From positions 1 through 36,708 of the forward strand of contig JACKDV010000039.1 in assembly GCA_020633315.1 (NCBI GenBank): 36,708 nucleotides of DNA. Direction: 5' to 3'. The notes under the pieces were generated by a model. The model searched no databases. It worked only from the letters and a program-made list of their open reading frames with translations, and was not told the origin of the DNA. The translations under genes were made by a program, and so were the position numbers. Positions 10,129 to 16,976 of this stretch are shown one piece after another. The first letter of the stretch is position 1. Each line of letters opens with the position of its first letter. This DNA comes from Myxococcales bacterium (lineage in GTDB: Bacteria; Myxococcota_A; Polyangia; Nannocystales; Nannocystaceae).

Positions 10129-10211
10129 TCGGGACGAGCGCCTCGCCGGGCCCCGGGGGCCCACGCAGGAATTGCGCCCCTGCCGCGGGCGCGGGGGAGC
10201 AAGCTATCGGC

Positions 10212-10625
10212 ATGCAGGTTCAGGACCTCATGACCGACGCGCTGGTGACGATCAAGCCGGTCGACAGCGTTCGCACCGCTCTGCTGCGGATGGAGGATCA
10301 GGAGATCCGGCACTTGCCGGTGGTGGAGGGCAAGCAGCTCATCGGGATGGTGAGCGATCGCGACCTCCGGGAGTACCGGCTGCCGGTGATGGAGGAGCTC
10401 GACAACCCCGAGTACGCCGACGACCTGCTCGAGACTCCAGTGTCCGAGGTGATGAACGCCAACCTGGTGACCCTCGATCCCGGCGAGTCGCTCAAGACCG
10501 CCATCGATCTGATGCTGGAGTACGGGGTGGGAGCGCTGCCCGTGGTCGATCGCCGGGGCGACGAGCTGGTGGGCATCGTCTCCTACGTGGACCTGCTCAA
10601 GCACGTCCGCTCGCTGCTCGACTGA
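10212..10625 (+). CDS. Tandem CBS-domain protein
   Basis: A small cytoplasmic protein of 137 residues made of two CBS motifs and little else. The first is about 1-60 (MQVQDLMTDALVTI, then HLPVVEGKQLIGMVSDRDL), the second about 77-135 (VSEVMNANLVTLDPGES, then ALPVVDRRGDELVGIVSYVDLL). Such pairs bind adenosine nucleotides or other ligands and usually act as energy or metabolite sensors. The ATG at 10212 follows a GGGGGAG tract about 12 bases upstream. It is 83 bp downstream of the esterase gene on the same strand, but its function gives no clear link. A nested GC-rich hairpin follows the stop. Family certain, role unknown. Confidence 0.92.
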   Translation: MQVQDLMTDALVTIKPVDSVRTALLRMEDQEIRHLPVVEGKQLIGMVSDRDLREYRLPVMEELDNPEYADDLLETPVSEVMNANLVTLDPGESLKTAIDLMLEYGVGALPVVDRRGDELVGIVSYVDLLKHVRSLLD

Positions 10626-10626
10626 G

Positions 10627-10664
10627 GCACCCGCGGCGCGAGCGCTCGCGAAGCCGGCGGGTGC
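10627..10664 (+). terminator. Nested GC-rich hairpin after the CBS gene
   Basis: GCACCCGC (10627-10634) pairs with GCGGGTGC (10657-10664), and the enclosed loop contains the perfect palindrome CGCGAGCGCTCGCG (10637-10650). It begins two bases after the stop of the CBS gene. There is no T-run, as is common for hairpin terminators in very GC-rich DNA. Confidence 0.55.
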
Positions 10665-10735
10665 GCTCGCTCCTCGGCGGGGCACCCGGAGGCCGGCGGC
10701 CGCCCGCTCGGGAGCCCGGGTGATAGACTGCGGCG

Positions 10736-11374
10736 ATGAGGCTCTTGGGGGGAGCGGCGGGGCTGGGGGCCGTGCTCGGTTGTGTCACGCCCTCGGTCTT
10801 CGTGTGCACCAGCGACGGCCAGTGCCAGGGCGGGCGCTGCGAGGTCACCGGCTACTGCAGCTTTCCCAGCAGCGCCTGCGAGTCGGGGTGGGTCTACGGC
10901 GAGCTCGCGGTGGAGACCCTGGCCGGCACCTGCGTGGGCGAGATGTCGGCGGGCACGGGCGAGGAGGGCAGCTCGGGCGACCCGCCGCCGGCGACCACCG
11001 GGATGGTGGGCTCGGGCGGCCCCACCACGGTCCCCGGGACGAGCGACGTAGACAGCGGCCCCCCCGACACGGGCCCCCCCGACACGGGCTACGCCGACAC
11101 GGGCTATGCCGACACCGGCTACGGCGGTCCGCCCCCGCAGTGCCTGGAGTACTCCGCGTGGGTGGCCCAGTGCTACGGCGAGGACTCGGGGCAGTACGCG
11201 CTCTACATGTGCATCGACATCTACGAGGACTACCTCGGTGGAAGCTACGAGTGCTTCTACTTCTACGAGGACTACCTGGCGTGCCTGTCGGCCGTGGACT
11301 GTGGCGCGCTGAGGGCAGGAGCGTGCGCCGAGGAGATCTCGGAGGTCGACCTGCACTGCTTCGGGGGGGCCTGA
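10736..11374 (+). CDS. Small Cys-rich lipoprotein with DTG repeats, function unknown
   Basis: A 212-residue predicted lipoprotein I do not recognise beyond its architecture. The signal peptide ends AVLGC (Cys16). A Cys-rich block follows (CTSDGQCQGGRCEVTGYCSF), of a kind common at the N-termini of myxobacterial secreted proteins. A Gly/Ser/Thr linker leads to a run of five-residue DTG repeats (DTGPP, DTGYA, DTGYA, DTGYG). The C-terminal domain (about 135-212) is rich in Tyr, Asp/Glu and Cys, with repeated EDYL and CYGED-type elements. The gene stands alone between the CBS gene and the remnant at 11377. Confidence 0.78.
   Translation: MRLLGGAAGLGAVLGCVTPSVFVCTSDGQCQGGRCEVTGYCSFPSSACESGWVYGELAVETLAGTCVGEMSAGTGEEGSSGDPPPATTGMVGSGGPTTVPGTSDVDSGPPDTGPPDTGYADTGYADTGYGGPPPQCLEYSAWVAQCYGEDSGQYALYMCIDIYEDYLGGSYECFYFYEDYLACLSAVDCGALRAGACAEEISEVDLHCFGGA
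11066..11125 (+). repeat. 15-bp tandem repeat encoding DTG pentapeptides
   Basis: Four units of period 15 start at 11066, 11081, 11096 and 11111, each beginning GACACSGGC and encoding Asp-Thr-Gly plus two variable residues. It lies in frame inside the Cys-rich lipoprotein gene, so copy-number change by slippage would keep the frame. Confidence 0.8.
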
Positions 11375-11376
11375 GC

Positions 11377-11589
11377 GTGGTGCGTGGAGCCCTCGCCACC
11401 GGGTCTGCGGCCGTGCTGGTGGCGCTGCTCCCCGGGCTCGCGGAGGCCAACGGCAACGTGTGACGACGAGGTCGCGGGGGTCGTGGCTGCGCCCAGCGAG
11501 GACGCGACGACGCTCCGGTCGAGGCCTGGCTCGGGGTGGGCCTGCTCGCGCTCGGGCGGCGCCGACGAGCCTGCTCGCCGTCGAGCTAG
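11377..11589 (+). pseudogene. Signal peptide joined to a MYXO-CTERM-like tail, interrupted by an in-frame TGA
   Basis: One reading frame runs from GTG 11377 to TAG 11587-11589 with a single TGA at 11461-11463. The first 28 codons look like an intact signal peptide: basic start, then SAAVLVALLPGLAEA. After the TGA, in the same frame, comes RGC (Cys at 11488), a short polar stretch, the hydrophobic WLGVGLLALG, and RRRR, the layout of the MYXO-CTERM sorting tail trimmed by myxosortase. The middle of a normal passenger protein is absent. I read it as a remnant of a surface protein that lost its core, or a very short gene with a nonsense mutation. Its end overlaps the stop of the convergent kinase gene. 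Confidence 0.45.
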
Positions 11590-13205
11590 GCGTCGAGCTG
11601 GGCGTCGGCCTCGGTGCCGATGGGGAGCACCACCCGGAAGGTGGTGCCCACGCCGAGCTCGCTCTCGCAGCCGAGCGAGCCGCCGAGCGAGGTGATCACC
11701 TGCCGCGCCACCGACAGGCCCAGGCCGGTGCCGGCCGCCTTGGTGGTCTTGAAGGGCTCGAAGACGTCGACGCCCTCGGGGATGCCCACGCCGGTGTCGG
11801 TGACCTCGACGATGATCCGCCCGTCCTCGACCCGCGCGATGATCGACAGGCGGCCGCCCCGGGGCATGGCCTCGATCGCGTTCTTGACGAGGTTCATGAA
11901 CACCTGGCGGAGCTTGCCCTCGTCGCCGACCACGGTGGGGAGCCCGGGCGGGAGCTCGCGGAGCATCTCGATCGAGGAGGAGCCCAGCAGCGGCTGCTGG
12001 AGCGCAAGGAGCTGCTCGAGCAGGCGGCCGAGGTCCACGGGGGCGAGGCGCAGCGAGCCCCGTCGCGACAGCGAGCGGAAGTCCTGCAGCAGGGAGCCCA
12101 GGCGCAGGTTCTCGGACAGCAGCAGCGCCACCCCTTCGGTGATGCTGGGATCGACGTTGGCCATCCTCCGCAGCCGCCGCTGCAGCAGCTGGGTGTGCAT
12201 GTACATGCTGTTGAGGGGGTTGCCGATCTCGTGGGCGAGGGTGGCTGCGGTCTCCCCCACGGCGGCCAGGCGCTCGCGCTCGACGAGCTCGGCCTGGAGG
12301 CGCCGCCGCTCCTCCTCGCCCCGCTGGCGCTCCGCGAACACGTCGAGCTGGGCCGAGACGGTGCTCATGAGGCGCTCGATGTCCACGTCGGCGGTGTGGA
12401 TGCTGGGGGCGTAGAAGGTGAACAGCGCGAAGGTGCGCCCGTCGGAGGTGTGGACGGGGAAGCCGTAGCCGCAGTAGAGCCCCAGCTCCCCGAGGGCGGG
12501 GCGGGCTCGCTCGCCAGGGGCGTCGGCCGGGTAGGTCACCGACAGGGGCTGGCCGGCCTCCCAGGTGCGACCGGGCAGGCCCTCGCCGCGGGCGAAGCGA
12601 TGCGGCACGTCCTCGAGCGTGCGCAGGGCCGGGTCGAGCGAGAAGAAGGCCTTGCGGTGCAGGACCTCGGCCGACTCGTCGAAGCGCCACAGCTCGCCCA
12701 CCGGCCAGCCCACGCAGCGGCAGATCGACTCGAGGATGCGGGGGGCGGCCTCCTGCAGGGTGGTGCTGGTGGCGAGGGCCGACGCGATCTCGTACTGCGT
12801 CTGGAGCTGACGGTTGGCCCGCTCGTGGGCGAGCTGCAGCCGCCACTCTCGCAGCGCCCGGTCCACCACGTGGGGCATGTCGTCGAACATCACCTCGGAC
12901 TTGACGATGTAGTCGAGCGCCCCGGCCCGCATGGCCTCGACCGCGTCGGCCTCGCTGCCCTGGCTGGTCATGATGACGATGGGGTAGTCACGGGCCTGGC
13001 ACAGCTCGATGCCGCGCCCGTCGGGCAGGCGCAGGTCGGCGAGCACCATGTCGGGCAGGCCGCGGCGCAGGGCGGCGATCGCCTCGTCGAGGCGATGGGC
13101 CACGGTGATGATGATCGCGGGATCGTCCTCGAACGCCCGCTTGATCAGCTCCGCGTGCATCGGGTCGTCCTCCACCAGGAGGACCCTGCGCTCGGCCGTG
13201 CTCAT
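11586..13205 (-). CDS. Hybrid sensor histidine kinase: receiver-GAF-HisKA-HATPase
   Basis: A cytoplasmic 539-residue kinase with an N-terminal receiver domain (about 1-124; acidic pair Asp13/Asp14, phospho-acceptor Asp57 in VLADLRLPDG, Thr80, Lys102), then a GAF-like sensor domain (about 140-295), then the transmitter. The phosphorylated His325 is in LAHEIGNPLNS. The ATPase has N442 (N box), DTGVGIP (470-476, G1) and GTGLGL (492-497, G2). No membrane segment is present. An N-terminal receiver suggests that its activity is set by an upstream kinase. The ATG at 13205 shares one base with the stop of the response-regulator gene; an in-frame GTG lies just before it. It is the third gene of an overlapped operon after the FixL-like kinase and the single-domain receiver. 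Confidence 0.92.
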   Translation of the reverse strand: MSTAERRVLLVEDDPMHAELIKRAFEDDPAIIITVAHRLDEAIAALRRGLPDMVLADLRLPDGRGIELCQARDYPIVIMTSQGSEADAVEAMRAGALDYIVKSEVMFDDMPHVVDRALREWRLQLAHERANRQLQTQYEIASALATSTTLQEAAPRILESICRCVGWPVGELWRFDESAEVLHRKAFFSLDPALRTLEDVPHRFARGEGLPGRTWEAGQPLSVTYPADAPGERARPALGELGLYCGYGFPVHTSDGRTFALFTFYAPSIHTADVDIERLMSTVSAQLDVFAERQRGEEERRRLQAELVERERLAAVGETAATLAHEIGNPLNSMYMHTQLLQRRLRRMANVDPSITEGVALLLSENLRLGSLLQDFRSLSRRGSLRLAPVDLGRLLEQLLALQQPLLGSSSIEMLRELPPGLPTVVGDEGKLRQVFMNLVKNAIEAMPRGGRLSIIARVEDGRIIVEVTDTGVGIPEGVDVFEPFKTTKAAGTGLGLSVARQVITSLGGSLGCESELGVGTTFRVVLPIGTEADAQLDA

Positions 13206-13636
13206 CACTTGTGGCCGCTCCGGCGGTTCCAGGCCAGCCAGAAGGTGCTGGTGTCCTGCAGCATCTTCTCCAGGCTCTCGTAGTCCACGGGCTTGACCAC
13301 GTAGGCGTTGACGTGGCTGTCGTAGGCGCTGGCGAGATCGCGATCGGCCGAGGAGGTGGTGAGCACCACCACGGGGACCGAGCGCAGCTCGGGGCGCTCC
13401 TTGATCCGCCGCAGCACCTCGAGCCCGTCCACCCGGGGCAGGCGCAGGTCGAGGAAGATGAAGTCGGGGCGCCGCTCCTCGCAGCCCTCGCCGAACAGGT
13501 GCTCGAGGGCGGCCTCGCCGTCCTTGGCGCGGGACAGCGTGCCCTCGACGCCGAAGTCGTCGAGCGCTCGCTCGATGAGCTCGGCGTGGTCGTCGTTGTC
13601 CTCCACGAGCAGGATCTTGGCGGGCGGGTGGCTCAT
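13205..13636 (-). CDS. Single-domain response regulator (CheY/Rcp1-like)
   Basis: A 143-residue stand-alone receiver. It has the acidic pair Glu12/Asp13 (LLVEDNDDHAELIERAL), phospho-acceptor Asp63 in FLDLRLPRVDG, Thr93/Thr94 and Lys115-Pro116. No output domain follows, so it probably shuttles phosphate or binds a partner, as Rcp1-type receivers do next to PAS or phytochrome kinases. ATG 13636 overlaps the upstream kinase stop by ATGA, and its own stop shares a base with the next start. All three proteins are therefore likely translated together. A phosphorelay from one kinase to the other through this receiver is inference. Confidence 0.93.
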   Translation of the reverse strand: MSHPPAKILLVEDNDDHAELIERALDDFGVEGTLSRAKDGEAALEHLFGEGCEERRPDFIFLDLRLPRVDGLEVLRRIKERPELRSVPVVVLTTSSADRDLASAYDSHVNAYVVKPVDYESLEKMLQDTSTFWLAWNRRSGHK

Positions 13637-14793
13637 CGGGATCGACTCGACTCTCCGGTCGCGGCCAGGGGCAGCGAGAAGTAGATGGTGGTGCCCCGTC
13701 CCGGCCCGGCGGACTCGGCCCACGCCTTGCCCCCGTGCACCTCCACGATGCGCCGCACCAGGGCCAGCCCGATGCCCGTGCCGGGCGAGGCGCCGTCGAG
13801 CTGCTCGAACAGTCCGAACACGCGATCGATGTAGCGGGGGTCGATGCCGATGCCCCGATCGCGGACGTGGCACACGGCCGAGCTCCCCTCCACCCTCGCG
13901 CCGATCTCGATGTGCGGAGGGCCCTCGGAGAACTTGATCGCGTTCTCCACCAGGTTCTGCAGGATCTCGGAGAGCCGCACCCGGTCGCCGCGGACCACCG
14001 GCAGCTCGTCCTCCACCACGATCTCGGCCGTGCTGCTCTGGATGGTGGCCGAGAGCAGCTCGAGCACGCCTGCCACGAGGCTCTCGAGCGAGACGTCCTC
14101 GGGGGGGTTGGCGATGCGGCCGATCCGGCTGAGCTCGAGCACGTCGTCGAGCAGGGAGCTGAGCTTGTCGGCCGCGGCCGCGATGCGCCCCACGTCGGCG
14201 CGGAAGCGGTCCATCTTGCCCTTGGCCACGCTGCGCTCGAGCTGCGAGACGAAGCCCTTGATGGTGATGAGTGGGCTCTTGAGGTCGTGCGAGACGGTGT
14301 AGGTGAAGCGCTCGAGCTCGGCGTTCTTGGCCTCGAGCTCGGCGATCAGGCCCTCGCGCGCGGCCTCGGCCTCCTTTTGCTTGGTGACGTCGCGGATGAT
14401 CCCCACGAACGAGCGCTGGTCGTCGTGACGGACCTCTCCCACCGAGAGGAAGATGGGGAAGCGCGTGCCATCGTGGTGCCGGGCGGTCACGTCGCGACCG
14501 CTGCCGATCACGTGCGGCTCGTGGGTCTCAAGGTAGCGCGCGAGGTAGCCGGCGTGCTCCTCGTGGTAGGGCGAGGGCATCAGCACGTCGACGTTCTGAC
14601 CCCGCAGCTCCGCTGCCGACCAGCCGAACATCCGCTCGGCGGCCGGGTTGACGCGCTGCACGATCCCTCCCTGGTCGATGATGATCATCGCGTCGACGGC
14701 CGCCTCGAAGACGGCGTCGAGGGCGAGATCGCTCTGGTCGGGGAGGGACACGGGAGGAATGGAACCTTGGACGAGCAGAGTTTGCGCGTGCAT
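13633..14793 (-). CDS. FixL-like PAS sensor histidine kinase
   Basis: A soluble 386-residue histidine kinase. The PAS domain (about 24-137) closely resembles the heme PAS of FixL. FNGWS-type motif is seen as MFGWS (55-59), and MPSPYHEEHAGYLARY holds His80 at the place of the FixL proximal heme ligand. Arg86, His94 and Arg100 follow at +6, +14 and +20, the same spacing as FixL His200, Arg206, His214 and Arg220 (numbering from memory). The transmitter has phospho-acceptor His169 in SHDLKSP, N284, the DRG of G1 (312-314 region) and GTGIGL (338-343). I start at ATG 14793, since the upstream open frame runs into the divergent kinase. It heads a three-gene operon and lies 52 bp from the divergent Ser/Thr kinase-receiver gene. 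Heme and O2 sensing are predictions. Confidence 0.9.
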   Translation of the reverse strand: MHAQTLLVQGSIPPVSLPDQSDLALDAVFEAAVDAMIIIDQGGIVQRVNPAAERMFGWSAAELRGQNVDVLMPSPYHEEHAGYLARYLETHEPHVIGSGRDVTARHHDGTRFPIFLSVGEVRHDDQRSFVGIIRDVTKQKEAEAAREGLIAELEAKNAELERFTYTVSHDLKSPLITIKGFVSQLERSVAKGKMDRFRADVGRIAAAADKLSSLLDDVLELSRIGRIANPPEDVSLESLVAGVLELLSATIQSSTAEIVVEDELPVVRGDRVRLSEILQNLVENAIKFSEGPPHIEIGARVEGSSAVCHVRDRGIGIDPRYIDRVFGLFEQLDGASPGTGIGLALVRRIVEVHGGKAWAESAGPGRGTTIYFSLPLAATGESSRSR

Positions 14794-14845
14794 TATTTGC
14801 TCGAGCCGACGGTGGGTCGAGCGCTCGTGGCAACCTCGTGACCGG

Positions 14846-16159
14846 ATGTCGCAACGCGACAGGGAGGTCATCGACACCCTGGAGGCAACGCCCAGTGTAA
14901 TCAGGGCCCTCCGATTGTCACCCGTCCCCGGGCTTCCCGACGCCGGGGATCTCCTGGCAGGCACCTACCGGATCGTTCGCGAGCTCGGCTCGGGATCCAT
15001 GGGAACGGTGCTCCTCGCGGTGGACGAGCAGCTCCAGCGCCGCGTGGCGATCAAGTTCCTCGACGTGGAGCGGGGCGAGCGGGAGGAGCTGACGGCGCTG
15101 CTGCGGGAGGAGGCGCGGGCGATGGCCCGGGTCCGCCATCCCAACGTGGTGCAGATCCATGCGTTCGGCGAGCACGACGGCGTTCCGTACTTCGTGATGG
15201 AGTACGTCCCGGGGGCGCCGCTCTCCACGGACGATCCCACGTGGAGCTCGCTCGACGCGGCGATCTCGGTGCTCGAGCAGATCGCACGCGGCCTGGAGGG
15301 CATCCATCGCGCGGGCGCCGTGCACAACGACCTCAAGCCGGGCAACGTGATCATCGGTCCCGGCCAGCGGGTGGTGGTGGCCGACTTCGGGCTGGCGACC
15401 TCGATCCATGGCTCGCACTCGCCGCGGCTGGCCGGGACGCCGGCCTACCTCTCGCCCGAGGTGGCGCGCGGTGATCCGGTGGAGCCAGCGCTCGTCTCCC
15501 GGCGCGACCTCTATGCGCTGGGCGTGATGGCCTTCGAGCTGCTGGTGGGTCAGCGCCCCTTCCGAGCCAAGGGGCTGGAGGGCCTGCTGCAGCAGCACGC
15601 CTTCGAGCCGCCGCCGCGCGCCACCGAGCTGCGCCCGGAGCTCCCGGCGAGCTTCGACGCGTTCTTCGAGCGCGCGCTGGCCAAGGATCCCGCCGAGCGT
15701 TTCGCGAGCGCGGAGCTGCTGCGGCGGGCCATGCTCGACATCCAGCACGCCACCGCCGATGGGCAGGCGCCCCTGCGGATCCTCGTGGTCGAGGACGAGG
15801 CTGTCGCACGTCGGGGGCTGGAGCAGGCGCTGCGCGACGAGTTCCCGGCCGCCGAGATCGAGGCGCATGCGACCGGCGAGGCGGCCCACGCCGCGGCGTC
15901 CCGGGAGCCTCCCGACGTGGTGGTGACCGACCTCCACATGCCCGGGCGAGGCGGGGTGGGTCTCACTGCGGCGCTGCGGGCCGATCCCCGCACACGCTCG
16001 ATCCCGATCATCGTGGTCACCGGCCTGGGCGGGGCGAAGGACTGGGAGATCCTGCGCCGCCTGGGCGCGGACCGATTCCTGGTCAAGCCGCTCGATCTCG
16101 ACGAGCTGGTGACCTCGATCCGAGCGCTGGTGGATCGCTCGCGACGCCCGCGGGGCTGA
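14846..16159 (+). CDS. Serine/threonine kinase fused to a C-terminal receiver domain
   Basis: A 437-residue fusion of two signalling systems. The Hanks-type kinase domain (about 41-297) has a glycine loop GSGSMG (48-53), Lys70 in VAIK, HNDLKPGN (160-167), DFG (180-182) and SPE (203-205). The usual Arg before the catalytic Asp is Asn161, so this is a non-RD kinase that may not need activation-loop phosphorylation. The receiver domain (about 311-430) has Glu316/Asp317, phospho-acceptor Asp362 in VVTDLHMPG, Thr392 and Lys414. No transmembrane segment is seen. It is transcribed away from the FixL-like kinase operon with 52 bp between the starts. The histidine kinases are natural candidates to phosphorylate its receiver (inference). 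Confidence 0.93.
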   Translation: MSQRDREVIDTLEATPSVIRALRLSPVPGLPDAGDLLAGTYRIVRELGSGSMGTVLLAVDEQLQRRVAIKFLDVERGEREELTALLREEARAMARVRHPNVVQIHAFGEHDGVPYFVMEYVPGAPLSTDDPTWSSLDAAISVLEQIARGLEGIHRAGAVHNDLKPGNVIIGPGQRVVVADFGLATSIHGSHSPRLAGTPAYLSPEVARGDPVEPALVSRRDLYALGVMAFELLVGQRPFRAKGLEGLLQQHAFEPPPRATELRPELPASFDAFFERALAKDPAERFASAELLRRAMLDIQHATADGQAPLRILVVEDEAVARRGLEQALRDEFPAAEIEAHATGEAAHAAASREPPDVVVTDLHMPGRGGVGLTAALRADPRTRSIPIIVVTGLGGAKDWEILRRLGADRFLVKPLDLDELVTSIRALVDRSRRPRG

Positions 16160-16165
16160 GGATGG

Positions 16166-16180
16166 GCTCGCCTCGCGAGC
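16166..16180. terminator. Short hairpin between two convergent genes
   Basis: GCTCGC (16166-16171) pairs with GCGAGC (16175-16180) around a CTC loop in the 21-bp gap between the convergent stops of the kinase-receiver gene and the L-domain lipoprotein gene. Its position suits a bidirectional terminator, but the stem is short. Confidence 0.35.
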
Positions 16181-16873
16181 TCAGCAGCCGTCGTTGTTGG
16201 CGCGGGTCGACCAGTTGTCGCGGGGCTCGGCGGGGTCGACGATGCCCTCGCCCACCGCGTTGACCGAGGAGATGCACAGCTGCGGGTTGTGGGTGACCGC
16301 GAACAGGGCCCCCACCCGACGCAGGCCGCGGAGCCCGTCGATGTGCTGGAGCGCGTCGTTCTCCCGGATGATGAGGCTGGTGTCGATCGAGCTGAGCATG
16401 GCCATGCCGCTCAGCCCGGTGACGGCGGGGTTGCCCCGGATGATGAGGCTGTCTCCCACCTCGAGCAGCGACTCGAAGCCCGCGATCTCGCCCAGGGTGG
16501 TGTTCTCGGAGATCACCAGGCCGCCGCCGGTGCGCTCGAGCTGGTCGAGGCCGTGCAGATCCTGGAGCGCCTCGTTGCCGTAGATCGTGAGCTCGCCGCC
16601 CACCTCCTCGATGCAGGCGAGGAAGTCGAGATCGCTGAAGCTGGTGCGGTTGACCTGCAGCTCGCCCTCGATCGCCCGCACGCCGTCGAGCAGCGCGAGG
16701 TCGGCCTCGCCCTCGATCACCACGTGGCCGGCGAGCACCGTGTCGCCGCAGTCGCTGGGCGGGCCGTCGTCGGGGTCGGGCCCCTCGTCCATCGCGCTGC
16801 CGTCGTCGCCACCGCAGGCCAGCAGCTCCGCGATGCTCAGGCCCAGACTCCATCGGCGCACGACGTCTCGCAT
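16181..16873 (-). CDS. Lipoprotein with receptor-L/leucine-rich-like repeats
   Basis: A 230-residue predicted lipoprotein. The signal peptide ends in ELLAC (Cys20), followed by GGDDG and an acidic Asp/Pro linker. From about 45 on, repeats of roughly 22-24 residues follow the pattern G-x-L-x-I-x-x-N-x-x-L, for example GELTIYGNEALQDLHGLDQL, GLVISENTTLGEIAGFESL, SLIIRGNPAVTGLSGM and SLIIRENDALQHIDGLRGL. This is the beta-helix repeat of receptor-L-like domains seen in many myxobacterial surface proteins. Two Cys near the end (LCISS and the last residue) may close the fold. ATG 16873 was chosen because the signal peptide begins there. It is convergent with the kinase-receiver gene. A binding role is likely; the ligand is unknown. 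Confidence 0.8.
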   Translation of the reverse strand: MRDVVRRWSLGLSIAELLACGGDDGSAMDEGPDPDDGPPSDCGDTVLAGHVVIEGEADLALLDGVRAIEGELQVNRTSFSDLDFLACIEEVGGELTIYGNEALQDLHGLDQLERTGGGLVISENTTLGEIAGFESLLEVGDSLIIRGNPAVTGLSGMAMLSSIDTSLIIRENDALQHIDGLRGLRRVGALFAVTHNPQLCISSVNAVGEGIVDPAEPRDNWSTRANNDGC

Positions 16874-16976
16874 GGGTTCCAGACTAGCGTGGATCGAGGG
16901 GCGGTCCGTCACGAGGCCCAGACCCGGGTCGCAGGCCCGAGGTTTCCCCGCGAGCGCCCGAATCCCCGTCGCGCGC

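Noticed and set aside
11461..11463. TGA as a selenocysteine codon
   Set aside because: No Cys-containing homologue is known to me at that place, no clear SECIS-like hairpin directly follows, and the flanking residues are low complexity.
10720..11463. Plus-strand frame covering the DTG-repeat lipoprotein gene in another phase
   Set aside because: The neighbouring frame has a lipobox, Cys block and repeats. Only the last 28 codons of this frame are kept, as the start of the MYXO-CTERM remnant.
11460..13283. Long plus-strand open frame opposite the REC-GAF kinase
   Set aside because: Low-complexity His/Glu/Gly-rich translation; the minus strand shows all kinase motifs.
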